Shown piece by piece: positions 45,799 to 56,113 of a stretch of DNA of 64,000 nucleotides. The DNA lies in contig CACEFF010000003.1 of NCBI GenBank assembly GCA_902558815.1, positions 28,723-92,722 of the forward strand, read 5' to 3'. Each line of letters starts with the position of its first letter. The stretch's first letter is position 1. A model generated the notes under the pieces. That model worked only from the letters and a program-made list of their open reading frames with translations, made no database searches and was not told the DNA's origin. This DNA is from an uncultured Pelagibacteraceae bacterium. GTDB lineage: Bacteria; Pseudomonadota; Alphaproteobacteria; Pelagibacterales; Pelagibacteraceae. Position numbers and translations under genes: made by a program.

Positions 45799-46814
45799 TT
45801 TTTTTTTAATTTTTTTAGCAAAATAAAATACGTAGAAGTATATAGAATAATATTGAAGATTATTAACATCAATTGAAAATCGGTATCACTTGGATTTTTA
45901 GAAGCAAAAAATATAATTAAGAAATTATAGCTATTTATAATATGGGAAATCGCTAAATTCGCATTAATTTTTTTTTTTAAAAAATTTTTATTTAAATAAA
46001 TAAACATTAATTGGTGTAAATGTTTTGGGTCCGCTAAAAGAGGTGACTTTTTTTTAATATTCATTTTTCTTAAAATGGAGAATAAGTTTTCAAAACCAGG
46101 GTACCAAAGTAATAAAATTATAAAATATGGAGAAATAGTATTATTACTATTAAAAATTGAGATTAATAAGAAAGAGTAAAAAAAACCAAAAATATAAGCA
46201 CCATTATCTCCTAAATAAAGATTATTAAAAAAATTCAATAAATAAATTACTAAAATAAATAAGATCCATATCAAAAAAACATCTGAGTCTAGCCCTATAG
46301 ATCTATAAAGTTCCATTTGAAAAATAAAAAGACTTACTATTAAATAATAACCTACAACAAGTGTATTTAATCCATCTAAAAAATTTGACCCGTTCACAAT
46401 GATTAAAATACAGAAAGATACAAAAAGATAACTAACAACTTTTTTGCTCAAAATTTGATCTAAAATATCTATTCGTGTGTCTATAATTTTTAAATCAAAA
46501 CTTATTACAAAAATTAGAATTATTATTGATTGCAAAAGAAGTCTTAATTTTGCAGATTTTAAAATTTTAAAATCAGAAAATAGCCCAATTAAAAAGATCA
46601 GGGTTAAAAAAATTAAATATTTTAGAAAAGGTTGAAAAAAAATTAAAAAAAAACCACAAATCAAGAACAAACCCCCTGTTAATGGTATTGATTTAATAGT
46701 GGCAAGCTCCTGATGTTTATCGCCAGAAAAACTTGGTAAAATATTTTTTTTAATAAAATATGAATTAATCAAATAAACTACAATTAGAGAAATAAAGAAA
46801 ATTATATAATTCAT
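45795..46814 (-). CDS. Glycosyltransferase family 4 (MraY/WecA/WbpL-type) sugar-phosphate transferase
   Basis: Multi-TM; TGGLFLI, NGSNFLDGLNTLVVG, NLYLGDNGAYIFGFFYS, DPKHLHQLMF. Confidence 0.88.
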   Translation of the reverse strand: MNYIIFFISLIVVYLINSYFIKKNILPSFSGDKHQELATIKSIPLTGGLFLICGFFLIFFQPFLKYLIFLTLIFLIGLFSDFKILKSAKLRLLLQSIIILIFVISFDLKIIDTRIDILDQILSKKVVSYLFVSFCILIIVNGSNFLDGLNTLVVGYYLIVSLFIFQMELYRSIGLDSDVFLIWILFILVIYLLNFFNNLYLGDNGAYIFGFFYSFLLISIFNSNNTISPYFIILLLWYPGFENLFSILRKMNIKKKSPLLADPKHLHQLMFIYLNKNFLKKKINANLAISHIINSYNFLIIFFASKNPSDTDFQLMLIIFNIILYTSTYFILLKKLKKN

Positions 46815-46818
46815 CTAG

Positions 46819-47556
46819 TTATTTAATTAAAGAATTTAAACCTAAAATAAAAAGATAATAAAGCGATACAAAAAAGTTCATTTTCATATATTTTCTATAA
46901 ACTCTATATCCATCAATAATTTTTTGAAAATTATTTGAGGAAAGTGAATTTTTAGACTTCCTCCAAAAAGTTAATGGCTCATTTATTCCCATTAATTTTT
47001 CACCAGTTTTTATAATATTTAACCAAAGAACAAAATCTTCTTTAGTTGTTATATTTGGGAAAGAATTTTTCTTTAATAATTTTTTATTTATCATTACAGT
47101 GGATAAACCAATATCACATGATTTTAATAAATCTTTAAAATCTAAAATATTTCTACTTTTCTTTATTGAAAGAGTCTCTTTTTTTTGATTCACAACGTAA
47201 TATGATGTGTGGGAAAAATTTATCTTCTCTCTAATCATAAAATTTAGTTGTTTTAATAGTTTATCGCTATGCCAATAATCATCAGCATCTAAAAAAGCAA
47301 TAAATTCTCCCTTAGCGCATACAATTCCATTATTTCTAGAAAAGCCAGCTCCACAATTTTTCTCATTAATCAAAATCTTTGTATTAGTTTTATCATTAAC
47401 TAACTCTTTTAGATATTTTAGATCATCTAAATTTTCATCATCATAAATGATTATTATTTCGTAATTTTTATATGATTGATTATTGATTGAATCTAAAGTT
47501 TCAGCAATAAATTCCTTTTTTTTAAAATAAGGAATAATTATAGATATAAGTTCCAT
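46819..47556 (-). CDS. Glycosyltransferase family 2
   Basis: LISIIIPYFKKKEFIAETLDSINNQSYKNYEIIIIYDD ... FIAFLDADDYWHSDKL. Confidence 0.92.
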   Translation of the reverse strand: MELISIIIPYFKKKEFIAETLDSINNQSYKNYEIIIIYDDENLDDLKYLKELVNDKTNTKILINEKNCGAGFSRNNGIVCAKGEFIAFLDADDYWHSDKLLKQLNFMIREKINFSHTSYYVVNQKKETLSIKKSRNILDFKDLLKSCDIGLSTVMINKKLLKKNSFPNITTKEDFVLWLNIIKTGEKLMGINEPLTFWRKSKNSLSSNNFQKIIDGYRVYRKYMKMNFFVSLYYLFILGLNSLIK

Positions 47557-47609
47557 ATAAATTGAGCTTGAATATTATTAGAATTATAACATAAGTTGCA
47601 ATTAATTAA

Positions 47610-48704
47610 ATGAAACAAAAAAAAATAGTCATCTTTATGCCCTCCATTGAAGGTGGTGGTGTTGAAAAAAATTTTTTTTTGATAAGTAATTTTTTAAGTT
47701 CTAAATTTAAAGAAATCAAGCTAGTAACATCGTCAAATAATACTCAAAAAATTAGCAAAAAAGTTGAGATAAAAAGTTTTAAATTATTAAATTTTTTACA
47801 AAATAGATCATTAAAAATTTTATTTAGTAGTCTTCTATTGTTTTTTGAATTACTTAAAAATAGAAATGTTATAGTTTTAAGTTTTCAGGCAAACTTATTT
47901 GCAATTTTAGTGGCAAAATTTTTTAGAACTAAAGTTATCATTAGATTAAATTCATCTCCCTCGGGTTGGCTTTATAAAAATTGGAAAAGAAATTTATTTC
48001 GAGCAATTTACTCTTTATCTGATTTAATCATTGTCAACAGTTATGAATTTAAAAGAGAACTTTGGAAGAAACACAAAATTAAATCATACTGTATTTATAA
48101 TCCACTTAACAAAAGTGAAATTATTAAAAAATCAAAAATGAAATTAAAAATTAATCCATATAAGATAAAAGGTGCATTAAAGATTTTAAATATCGGCAGA
48201 TTAGTTGATCAAAAAGATCATCTAACTCTTTTGAAATCAATTTGTTTGATTAAACAAAAAATTAAAGTTGAATTGATAATCTTAGGAGATGGTATTAACA
48301 AAAGTAAACTGGAAGACTTCATTGTAGAGAATAAGCTTGAAAAAATTGTCAAAATAATGAGCTTTAAAAAAAATCCATTTCCCTACTTAAGATTATCTGA
48401 GCTATTTGTTTTAACATCAAAGTACGAAGGTTTACCAAACGTTCTGCTTGAAGCAATGGTACTTAAAAAATTCATCATATCAAGTAATTGTCCAACAGGA
48501 CCAAATGAAATTTTAGATCGTGGAAACAATGGAATTCTTTTTAAAACTGGTTCATACAAACTATTAGCAAAAAAAATTATCGAATATTCAAAAAATAAAA
48601 AAAGATTCAGAAAAAAAATTCAAAATTCATATGGTACATTGAATAGATATAATTTTAATGTTAAATTGAATGAATATTTTATTCAAGTAAAAAGGTTTTT
48701 TTAA
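47610..48704 (+). CDS. Glycosyltransferase family 4 (GT-B)
   Basis: MPSIEGGGVEKNFFLISNFL ... ILNIGRLVDQKDHLTLLKSI ... LSELFVLTSKYEGLPNVLLEAMV. Confidence 0.92.
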   Translation: MKQKKIVIFMPSIEGGGVEKNFFLISNFLSSKFKEIKLVTSSNNTQKISKKVEIKSFKLLNFLQNRSLKILFSSLLLFFELLKNRNVIVLSFQANLFAILVAKFFRTKVIIRLNSSPSGWLYKNWKRNLFRAIYSLSDLIIVNSYEFKRELWKKHKIKSYCIYNPLNKSEIIKKSKMKLKINPYKIKGALKILNIGRLVDQKDHLTLLKSICLIKQKIKVELIILGDGINKSKLEDFIVENKLEKIVKIMSFKKNPFPYLRLSELFVLTSKYEGLPNVLLEAMVLKKFIISSNCPTGPNEILDRGNNGILFKTGSYKLLAKKIIEYSKNKKRFRKKIQNSYGTLNRYNFNVKLNEYFIQVKRFF

Positions 48705-49411
48705 AAGTTTTTTTGATTTTTAAATATTACTTCGTATCCTTTTCTTAAGATCATCTTATTTTTTGAAATTAATTTAAATCCATTTTTTACAAAAAAGAAA
48801 TTCAGTTTTTGAAAATCGTAATTTTTTATCAATGAATCATCATAGTGATATTCAAGTAAAATAATATTAGTCTTTTTAATGTAGTTTTTTAAACCCTTCA
48901 AAACATTAAACTCATGCCCCTCGGTATCAATTTTTATAAAGTCAATATTTTTAATTTTATGATCTTTAAGAACTTTAAACAAAGTTTCTATTTTTACATG
49001 AATTTTATTTTTATAAATTGAATTTTTAAAATAAAATAATCCAATTACAAATTTTTTTATCATCGTGTAAAACGATTTATTATTGATATCATTAATTGTG
49101 GACATAGATGAAATATGACCAATATTTAATTTTGCTGAACTAGATTTATCACCTAAAGCCATTTCAAATATTTTTAAGTTTTTCTTTTTAATTTTTTTAA
49201 GTTTTTTTATACAATTTGGATTAGGTTCAAATGCAAAAATTTTTTTTACATTAAATTTATCGGAAATAATTTCTATCATTTCTCCATTATGTGCACCAAC
49301 ATCAACATAAATTTCAATATTTTTTTTTAAATTTTTTTTTAAAATATTTAAATTCTTATTTTGTATGAAATTATCTAATTCATTCAATACAATATTTATA
49401 ATGTTTTTCAT
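48701..49411 (-). CDS. FkbM family methyltransferase
   Basis: YVDVGAHNGEMIEIISDKFNVKKIFAFEPNPNCIKKLKK ... IDFIKIDTEGHEFNVLKGL. Confidence 0.92.
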   Translation of the reverse strand: MKNIINIVLNELDNFIQNKNLNILKKNLKKNIEIYVDVGAHNGEMIEIISDKFNVKKIFAFEPNPNCIKKLKKIKKKNLKIFEMALGDKSSSAKLNIGHISSMSTINDINNKSFYTMIKKFVIGLFYFKNSIYKNKIHVKIETLFKVLKDHKIKNIDFIKIDTEGHEFNVLKGLKNYIKKTNIILLEYHYDDSLIKNYDFQKLNFFFVKNGFKLISKNKMILRKGYEVIFKNQKNF

Positions 49412-51075
49412 CTTTGAAAAAAAATATAATTATTAACAATCTTTACATCCCTCTCAGTGTTTGAACATGGAGTCGGTGTTGCCCAGCAATAACCATTGGT
49501 CGTATACATGTAAGTTACATTATTAAAACTAAAACTTTCATATTTTTTATCAATTACAGTGTAAAATGGAAAACTATCAAATTTATATTGATCGTTTCGA
49601 TTGAATTCAAATTCTAATCTTAAAACATTTTTTGTATTAAAAATGATTACAATTAAAATAATGAAAAAATTAGTTATTTTATTAATATTTATTTTGGTAT
49701 TTTTAATAGAATAAAAATACAAAAATATTGATGTTAAAAAAATTGTTACAGGTAAATATCCTCCATATCTTAAAGATGGATGTTTAAAAAACCAAATTAA
49801 TAATGCTAAAGAGCTTATAAAAATCAATATTTTTCTTACTCTGACCAGATCATTCTTTAAATTAAGTTTTTTATTAAAACTGAAGAATATAATTAAATTA
49901 ATTAAGATAACTATAAACAAGTAATCTGAAACTTTACCCACAAAATAATTTTTGTACCAGTTGGTAACCCAGTTTAAACCTTTAATATACTCATTCAAAT
50001 TTTCGACTTTATAATTTGGACTTGCTCCAGCTTTTGCCCACGACTCAAGCCAAATATTATTTCTATTGATTTCCTGTAATTCTAAGGACCAAAAAAACTT
50101 ATCACCTATACAAGTAATTTCGACTGGATATATTACACAACCAGTATTTATAAAATTGTGAATAATAAATAAAATAATAAAAAATAAATAACAAATAATT
50201 GCATTTAGATTGAGATTCTTATTTTTTAATGGATTTAACTTTAATTGATAGAAAACAAAAGGTATCAATAAAAAATAAATTAAGAAATAAACTTTAAAAG
50301 AGAAAACTATCAATAATAAAAAAATATTAAAGTATAGATTTTCAATTTTTTTATCATTTATTAAAATATTTATTAAATTAATAATAATAACAAACAAAAT
50401 AATTTGACCGGCAATATCTGTTCCATATTCTGAAAGTCTAGTAAATTTAATATTTATTATTGTTAAAAATATTAATGATAATAAAAAAATTATATTTTTC
50501 TTTTTAAGATTTTTTATAAGATTATCCAATAATATGTAATTTACAAAAATTAGAATTAAATAGTTTGGTAAATTAAACAAAAAATACTTCAACCAAGGTA
50601 AAAATTTTAATGAATTTAAAAAAAGTAAAGCTGAGTGATGTCTATAACCATAATTTAAAAGACCCATACCAAATGAAACTTTGTTTTCAGATAAACTTAG
50701 AGCAAAAGGCAAATGATAATAAGGAAAGTCGTCATGATTTTTGGAAATTATGAAAAATAAAAAAGTAAAAAATGTTATTAAAAATAATAATCTTAAATTT
50801 TGATAATCAATCTTTTTTTTACCAACGAAAAATAAAAATAAACCAATAGTTAAAATCAAAACATTATGTAATGAATTGTGTGATATAAAAAAACTAGTAA
50901 AATATGATAGTACAATAAGAAAAAAAATTCCTAATAGCCCTAATTGACCATAATTAACAATAGATGCACCTTTAAATATTAAATTATTAAAAAATTTTCC
51001 GTAACCAATATAAGATAGCCCAAATAATAGAATTAATAAAAAAATTGATATTATTTCAAAAAAGTGAATTATCAT
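49408..51075 (-). CDS. Polytopic membrane protein (LIC_10190-like; glycan-locus GT-C/polymerase-like)
   Basis: 555 aa, many TM segments; HDDFPYYHLPFALSLSENKVSFGMGLLNYGYRHHSALLFLNSL. Confidence 0.6.
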   Translation of the reverse strand: MIIHFFEIISIFLLILLFGLSYIGYGKFFNNLIFKGASIVNYGQLGLLGIFFLIVLSYFTSFFISHNSLHNVLILTIGLFLFFVGKKKIDYQNLRLLFLITFFTFLFFIISKNHDDFPYYHLPFALSLSENKVSFGMGLLNYGYRHHSALLFLNSLKFLPWLKYFLFNLPNYLILIFVNYILLDNLIKNLKKKNIIFLLSLIFLTIINIKFTRLSEYGTDIAGQIILFVIIINLINILINDKKIENLYFNIFLLLIVFSFKVYFLIYFLLIPFVFYQLKLNPLKNKNLNLNAIICYLFFIILFIIHNFINTGCVIYPVEITCIGDKFFWSLELQEINRNNIWLESWAKAGASPNYKVENLNEYIKGLNWVTNWYKNYFVGKVSDYLFIVILINLIIFFSFNKKLNLKNDLVRVRKILIFISSLALLIWFFKHPSLRYGGYLPVTIFLTSIFLYFYSIKNTKININKITNFFIILIVIIFNTKNVLRLEFEFNRNDQYKFDSFPFYTVIDKKYESFSFNNVTYMYTTNGYCWATPTPCSNTERDVKIVNNYIFFQR

Positions 51076-51092
51076 ATGGCTTAAATATACTA

Positions 51093-52373
51093 ATGAATTT
51101 TATTATCAAAGATATAAATCAGCTAAAAAAGATAACTATAATAGACAGAATTACTCTGTTAATTTACTCTTTTATTCCAATCTTTCTTATAATTGGTACT
51201 GGAGCAAGTGAATTAGCTATTATAATTTTAAGTTTAAAATTTTCTATAGACTTTCTATTTCTAAAAAAAATAAAATTTCATAATAAAGAACTTATTTATT
51301 TTTTGTTATTGATCTATTTATCATTAATTATAAATTCATATTTTTCAGTAAATTTAGAAAATTCTTTTTTAAGAAATATTCTTTTTTTCAAATATATAAT
51401 TTTTATAATCGGTACTATAGATTTTTTTACAAAAAGAGAATTGGCATTTACTTTAGTTATAAAAATTTGGACAATAATTTTAATTGTATTTTCAATTGAT
51501 CTTTTTACTCAATTCTTAACACAAAAAAATATGATTGGTATTGAGTCGCCATTAAAATACCATCGCCTATCGGGCTTTATGGGTGATGAACTAAAGGCAG
51601 GAGCGTTAGTTTTATCATTCTGTTTTATCATTTCAGGTTATTTTATAAATCATAATAAATATAAGTTGTGGGGTTTAATCTTGCTTTTTCTTTTTATAAT
51701 AACAATTTTTATTACAGGAGATAGATCAAATTTTTTAAAATCAATATTAATATTCTCTTTTTTAATATTTTTTATAGATAGAAAAATTATTAAGCAAACA
51801 ATAGGATTATCTTTAATTTCTATAAGTCTCATCACAATAGTTATTTTAACTAATCAAGTATTTAAAGAAAGATTTCAAAATAAAATGTTAAATGAATTAA
51901 AACAAAATGAATTTAATATTAACAAGTTTATTAAACAAACTGAATATGGAAAAATTTATAATTCTGCTTATGAGTTATTTTTAGAAAAAAAAGTATTTGG
52001 AGTTGGAAACAAAAATTACAGAATTTTATGTGAAAAAGATTATAAAAATAAATATTCATTTAAAAAAGAGATAAAAAATCCAAAATGTAATACTCACCCA
52101 CATCAAATTTATTATGAAATTTTGTCAGAACATGGAATATTTGGCTTAACAATTCTGATTATATGTTTGCTAGGATTTGTATATACAAATTTTGCAATTG
52201 TTTTTAAAAAACGAAATTTTTTATTAATTTCACTTTTTTTTTCAATTCTAATAGTTTTTGTACCTTTATTACCTGGAGGAAGTTTTTTTACAAGTTTTAA
52301 TGCATCAATGTTTTGGCTTAATGTTAGTTTTTTTTATTCATATAAAAATTTATGTATTAAAACAAAATATTAG
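51093..52373 (+). CDS. O-antigen ligase/polymerase-like membrane protein (Wzy/WaaL family)
   Basis: Multi-TM; LKYHRLSGFMGDELKAGALVLS ... GDRSNFLKSILIF ... CNTHPHQIYYEILSEHGIFGLTILI. ATG 51093 preferred over 51045. Confidence 0.85.
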   Translation: MNFIIKDINQLKKITIIDRITLLIYSFIPIFLIIGTGASELAIIILSLKFSIDFLFLKKIKFHNKELIYFLLLIYLSLIINSYFSVNLENSFLRNILFFKYIIFIIGTIDFFTKRELAFTLVIKIWTIILIVFSIDLFTQFLTQKNMIGIESPLKYHRLSGFMGDELKAGALVLSFCFIISGYFINHNKYKLWGLILLFLFIITIFITGDRSNFLKSILIFSFLIFFIDRKIIKQTIGLSLISISLITIVILTNQVFKERFQNKMLNELKQNEFNINKFIKQTEYGKIYNSAYELFLEKKVFGVGNKNYRILCEKDYKNKYSFKKEIKNPKCNTHPHQIYYEILSEHGIFGLTILIICLLGFVYTNFAIVFKKRNFLLISLFFSILIVFVPLLPGGSFFTSFNASMFWLNVSFFYSYKNLCIKTKY

Positions 52374-53145
52374 CTATTCTCGTAAAATAGTAGTCTAGAG
52401 TTCTAATTTTTTTTTTATTTACAGTTTCATAATAATCAAAACCTTCAAGTCTTCTTTTAAACCAATTAGAATTAAATAATGAAAAATTTTTATTACTTTC
52501 ATTATCATCATGTTGAAAATAATAAGTTAATTCATTGTCTAAAAAAAAGGCATTTTCTCTAAATTGGTCTGATAAAGCAGCAATTCTAAAATCTAGAGTT
52601 GTTAAAGGAAATTTTTTTTTAAAAAGTTTACCAATATTTTTTTTAATAGTTTTTCTTTTTACTGAAATACAACTTTGAGGAGGAAATAAAGGCCATTTAT
52701 TTTCCCTAAAACTGTAATTTTTTTGATTTCTACTAATTATACCTCTAAGATTTATTATTTTAGGTCTATCAAATAGAAATTCTAAGTTTTTATATTTTGA
52801 AAAATAATAATCAATTTCTTTAAGTTTATTTTTTTTTAAATAATCATCTGAGTCAAGAAAACATATTATTTCACCTCTTGATTTAATAAAACCCTGATAA
52901 TAAGTATTAAGTTGATAGTATGTATTAAATTTTGAAATATTCTTTTTTTTTTTTGTTTTAATTAGTTCTAATTTTTTTTTAAATTTTTTAACTTTTTCTA
53001 GAGAGTTGTCAGTTGAATTATCATCAACAAAAATTATTTCAAAACGACTTTTTATATTTTGTGATAGACATGAATTAATACATCTCTTCAAATATTTTTC
53101 ACCATTATAATTAGCAATTAATATTGAAATTTTTATTTTTTTCAT
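52357..53145 (-). CDS. Glycosyltransferase family 2
   Basis: ISILIANYNGEKYLKRCINSCLSQNIKSRFEIIFVDDNSTDNS ... EIICFLDSDDYLKKNKL. Confidence 0.92.
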   Translation of the reverse strand: MKKIKISILIANYNGEKYLKRCINSCLSQNIKSRFEIIFVDDNSTDNSLEKVKKFKKKLELIKTKKKKNISKFNTYYQLNTYYQGFIKSRGEIICFLDSDDYLKKNKLKEIDYYFSKYKNLEFLFDRPKIINLRGIISRNQKNYSFRENKWPLFPPQSCISVKRKTIKKNIGKLFKKKFPLTTLDFRIAALSDQFRENAFFLDNELTYYFQHDDNESNKNFSLFNSNWFKRRLEGFDYYETVNKKKIRTLDYYFTRIANILF

Positions 53146-53170
53146 TTAACTTCTTTTAACTGACACTAAC

Positions 53171-54295
53171 ATGTATTCCAAAAAAAAAGTTAAATTATTT
53201 ATTTTCCAACCTTACCCAAAATTTGGAGGAGCTGATAGATCTATAATTAAATTAATTAATGGATTAAATTTTAGTGATATTACTCTTATTAGTCTATCAA
53301 AATGTTATTATAGTCAATATTTAAATAAAAAAATTAAATATAAAATTTTAAGAAGCAAAAGAACTCTTTATTCTATTTTCGAATTAAGAAAATTTATTCA
53401 AGAAAGAATTTCTAAAAAAAGTTCTAAAAAAAACATAATTATTTCTAATCAAAATTTCGCTAATGTTATAACAATTATTTCACTTAAAAAGATAAGAGAG
53501 ATAAAAAAAATACTTATAGAGAGAAATCATTTAGATGAATTAAGATTTTATAAAAATATTAGAGATTATATTAAAAAAAAGGTTATATTGATTTTGATAA
53601 AGATCTATTACTCAAAAAGTGATGCGATAGTAGGCATTAGTAAAAAGTTAAGTATAGATTTAGAAAAATTCATTAATTCAAAAGTTTCAACTATATATAA
53701 TCCATCTTTTGAAGATAAAATTATAAGAAATAATAGGGAGAAAAAAATAAAGATAAGAAAAAATAAAAAAATAATTTTAAATGTTGGTTTTTTTGAAAAG
53801 CAAAAAGATCAAATCACTATTTTAAAATCAATTAGTATTTTAAAGAATTATTATAAAAATTTTTTACTAATTCTCATTGGTCGGGGATCTGAATATAAAA
53901 ATTTAAATAAATTTATTAAGGATAATAATCTAAATAAATTTGTAAAAATTTATAAAAATATAGAAAATCCAAACTTATTTTATAAAAAAGCCGATTTATT
54001 TATATTAAGTTCAATTTATGAAGGCTTGGGTAATGTTTTAGTTGAAGCTCTAAAAAACAATTGTCCAGTTATTACATCAAGCTGCAATTCTGGGCCAATG
54101 GAAATCATTGGAAATGGCAAATATGGTGATTTTTTTTTACCACGTGATCATAAAACTTTAGCAAAAAAAATTTTAAACCATTTTCAGAATCCAAAACGAT
54201 TAAAGAAAAAGTTAAAAATACCATCAAGTCATTTAGAAAAGTTCTCACTAAAAAAAAATATAGATAATTTCAGTGAGTTATTTAGAAGAGTATAA
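53171..54295 (+). CDS. Glycosyltransferase family 4 (GT-B)
   Basis: IFQPYPKFGGADRSIIKLINGL ... ILNVGFFEKQKDQITILKSI ... ADLFILSSIYEGLGNVLVEAL. Confidence 0.92.
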   Translation: MYSKKKVKLFIFQPYPKFGGADRSIIKLINGLNFSDITLISLSKCYYSQYLNKKIKYKILRSKRTLYSIFELRKFIQERISKKSSKKNIIISNQNFANVITIISLKKIREIKKILIERNHLDELRFYKNIRDYIKKKVILILIKIYYSKSDAIVGISKKLSIDLEKFINSKVSTIYNPSFEDKIIRNNREKKIKIRKNKKIILNVGFFEKQKDQITILKSISILKNYYKNFLLILIGRGSEYKNLNKFIKDNNLNKFVKIYKNIENPNLFYKKADLFILSSIYEGLGNVLVEALKNNCPVITSSCNSGPMEIIGNGKYGDFFLPRDHKTLAKKILNHFQNPKRLKKKLKIPSSHLEKFSLKKNIDNFSELFRRV

Positions 54296-54297
54296 TC

Positions 54298-55404
54298 TTA
54301 ATTTATTATCTCTTGAATTTTTTTTAAAAAATAATCTTTTCCTATTGATGAATGACAATCTTTTAAAATATCTCTAGAGTTATTAACTAATTTTTTTCTT
54401 AAATTAATATCATTTATTAATGTTTCTAAGTTATGGTTTAGCTTTTTAAAATCTAAATCATAAGATAAATAAGTTTCACCATCATGATAAATGTTTGGCC
54501 ATGTCTCAATATTAGACATATCAGATGTCATAAATGCTGCTCCACATATAGTTGCTTCAAATTCTCTATAACATACCTCTCCCCAACCGTATGCTCCTAC
54601 AGATACTTTAGAGTTTCTCAAAACTTGATAATATTTTTTTTTGTTAAATCTTCCTTCAATAATTTTATTTTTACTTTCGAAATCTCTTAAGATTTCCTTA
54701 AGTTTTATTCTTTGATAACCTACAGAATTTCTATAGAAATTAGTATTCATTAAAGAAAGAAAATCATTTTTATGCTTATCATCATTCCAATTTTGATAAA
54801 AAGGTAATTTCATTTTGAAATTTTTTTGATTTAAATATTTAAATTTTATTAATTCAAAAAAATAATCTAATTTTGTAAAATTTATATAATTAAAGAAAAA
54901 GGCAACACCCAAATTCCATCCTAATATCAATTTTGAAAGATGTGAACTATCAAGTAATTCTTGATCATACTCCTCAAAATCTTTCAAATTGTATTTTTTA
55001 ATGTAATGATCGCTATAAAATCTACCCCCTCTAAGCTTTTTAAAATAAGTTTTTTTATCTTTATAGAATTGTTTTTTTATATATTTTTTTATAAATGGAA
55101 GAACCTCAAATTGAGTTGTTCCTGCACTATCTCTCATATCAAACCAATATAAATTTTTATTTTTTAAACATAATTTTTTTAATAAGTTTGTATCTACTCG
55201 ATTATTAATTTCTGGGAATGATCTTGAATTTAAGAACAAGTGATCAGCATCAAAAAATTTGTCATTCATGGATGAAAAAAAATTTACTTTAATATTAAGA
55301 TCTAATAAATCCTTTTGAAAAATAAAAAACCAATTCCAAAAACCATAAAATAAACCCAATCTTCTCGCTTCTTCATTAATGAGAATATGAATTTTTTGTT
55401 TCAT
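54298..55404 (-). CDS. Glycosyltransferase family 1/CgeB-like protein
   Basis: VSVGAYGWGEVCYREFEATICGAAFMTSDMSNIETWPNIYHDGETYLSYDLDFKKLNHNLETLI, typical GT-B C-terminal sugar-nucleotide site arrangement. Confidence 0.6.
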   Translation of the reverse strand: MKQKIHILINEEARRLGLFYGFWNWFFIFQKDLLDLNIKVNFFSSMNDKFFDADHLFLNSRSFPEINNRVDTNLLKKLCLKNKNLYWFDMRDSAGTTQFEVLPFIKKYIKKQFYKDKKTYFKKLRGGRFYSDHYIKKYNLKDFEEYDQELLDSSHLSKLILGWNLGVAFFFNYINFTKLDYFFELIKFKYLNQKNFKMKLPFYQNWNDDKHKNDFLSLMNTNFYRNSVGYQRIKLKEILRDFESKNKIIEGRFNKKKYYQVLRNSKVSVGAYGWGEVCYREFEATICGAAFMTSDMSNIETWPNIYHDGETYLSYDLDFKKLNHNLETLINDINLRKKLVNNSRDILKDCHSSIGKDYFLKKIQEIIN

Positions 55405-55444
55405 AATAAATATTTTATATATAAGTTACTTTGCAATTTATTAA

Positions 55445-56107
55445 ATGATAAAAAAAATAATAAATCTAATAACTTACATCCTAAGATATTATTCAATAAT
55501 TAATACAAAATATAAAGTTTCTGCCCAAATAAATTTTGGGTCAAGTTTATCAAATATCTTCTTCCAGAAAAAATTAAGAAAATGTAAATTCTATTTAGAA
55601 TATGGTGCTGGGAATAGTACACTTTTAGCAAATAAAATTAACAAGAAATACATTTCAATAGAGGCAGATAAAAGTTTTTTTAATTACCTTAAGTATAAAA
55701 TGAGAATTAGTAATCTTGAATATATCGATATAGGACCAACTAAATATTTTTCTTACCCAATATTTCCCTACTTTATGATTCAGAAAAAAATAATATTTTA
55801 TTGTAATTATATAGAATCTTTTTTTAACAAAACAAAAAATATTCCAGATCTGATATTGATAGATGGGCGATTCAGAGTTAATACAAGCTTACATATATTA
55901 AGTTTCTTATCTAAAAAAAAAATTAAATACAAAACAACTATAATTATAGATGATTATGTAAGTCGAAAAAATTATAAGGTTCTAGAAAAAATTGTGAATA
56001 TAAGAAAAATAGGTAGATTTGGTGTAATCGAATATAATCACCTTAAAAGATTTTCAAAAATAAAAATTGAAGATTTAATTCATAGATCAAAAAAAGATTT
56101 TATCTAA
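55445..56107 (+). CDS. Putative SAM-dependent methyltransferase-fold protein
   Basis: FYLEYGAGNSTLLANKINKKYISIEADKSFFNYLK ... PDLILIDGRFR (motif I-like GAGNST and acidic motif II). Confidence 0.5.
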   Translation: MIKKIINLITYILRYYSIINTKYKVSAQINFGSSLSNIFFQKKLRKCKFYLEYGAGNSTLLANKINKKYISIEADKSFFNYLKYKMRISNLEYIDIGPTKYFSYPIFPYFMIQKKIIFYCNYIESFFNKTKNIPDLILIDGRFRVNTSLHILSFLSKKKIKYKTTIIIDDYVSRKNYKVLEKIVNIRKIGRFGVIEYNHLKRFSKIKIEDLIHRSKKDFI

Positions 56108-56113
56108 TTACTT

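Noticed and set aside
51045-51092. N-terminal extension of the O-antigen ligase-like ORF overlapping the divergent 49408..51075 gene
   Set aside because: ATG at 51093 removes the overlap and gives a sensible N-terminus; the overlap is probably an ORF-caller artefact.
54961-55152. ORFs antisense to the CgeB-like gene (54484..54690, 54961..55152)
   Set aside because: Opposite a long coherent coding frame; no family signal.
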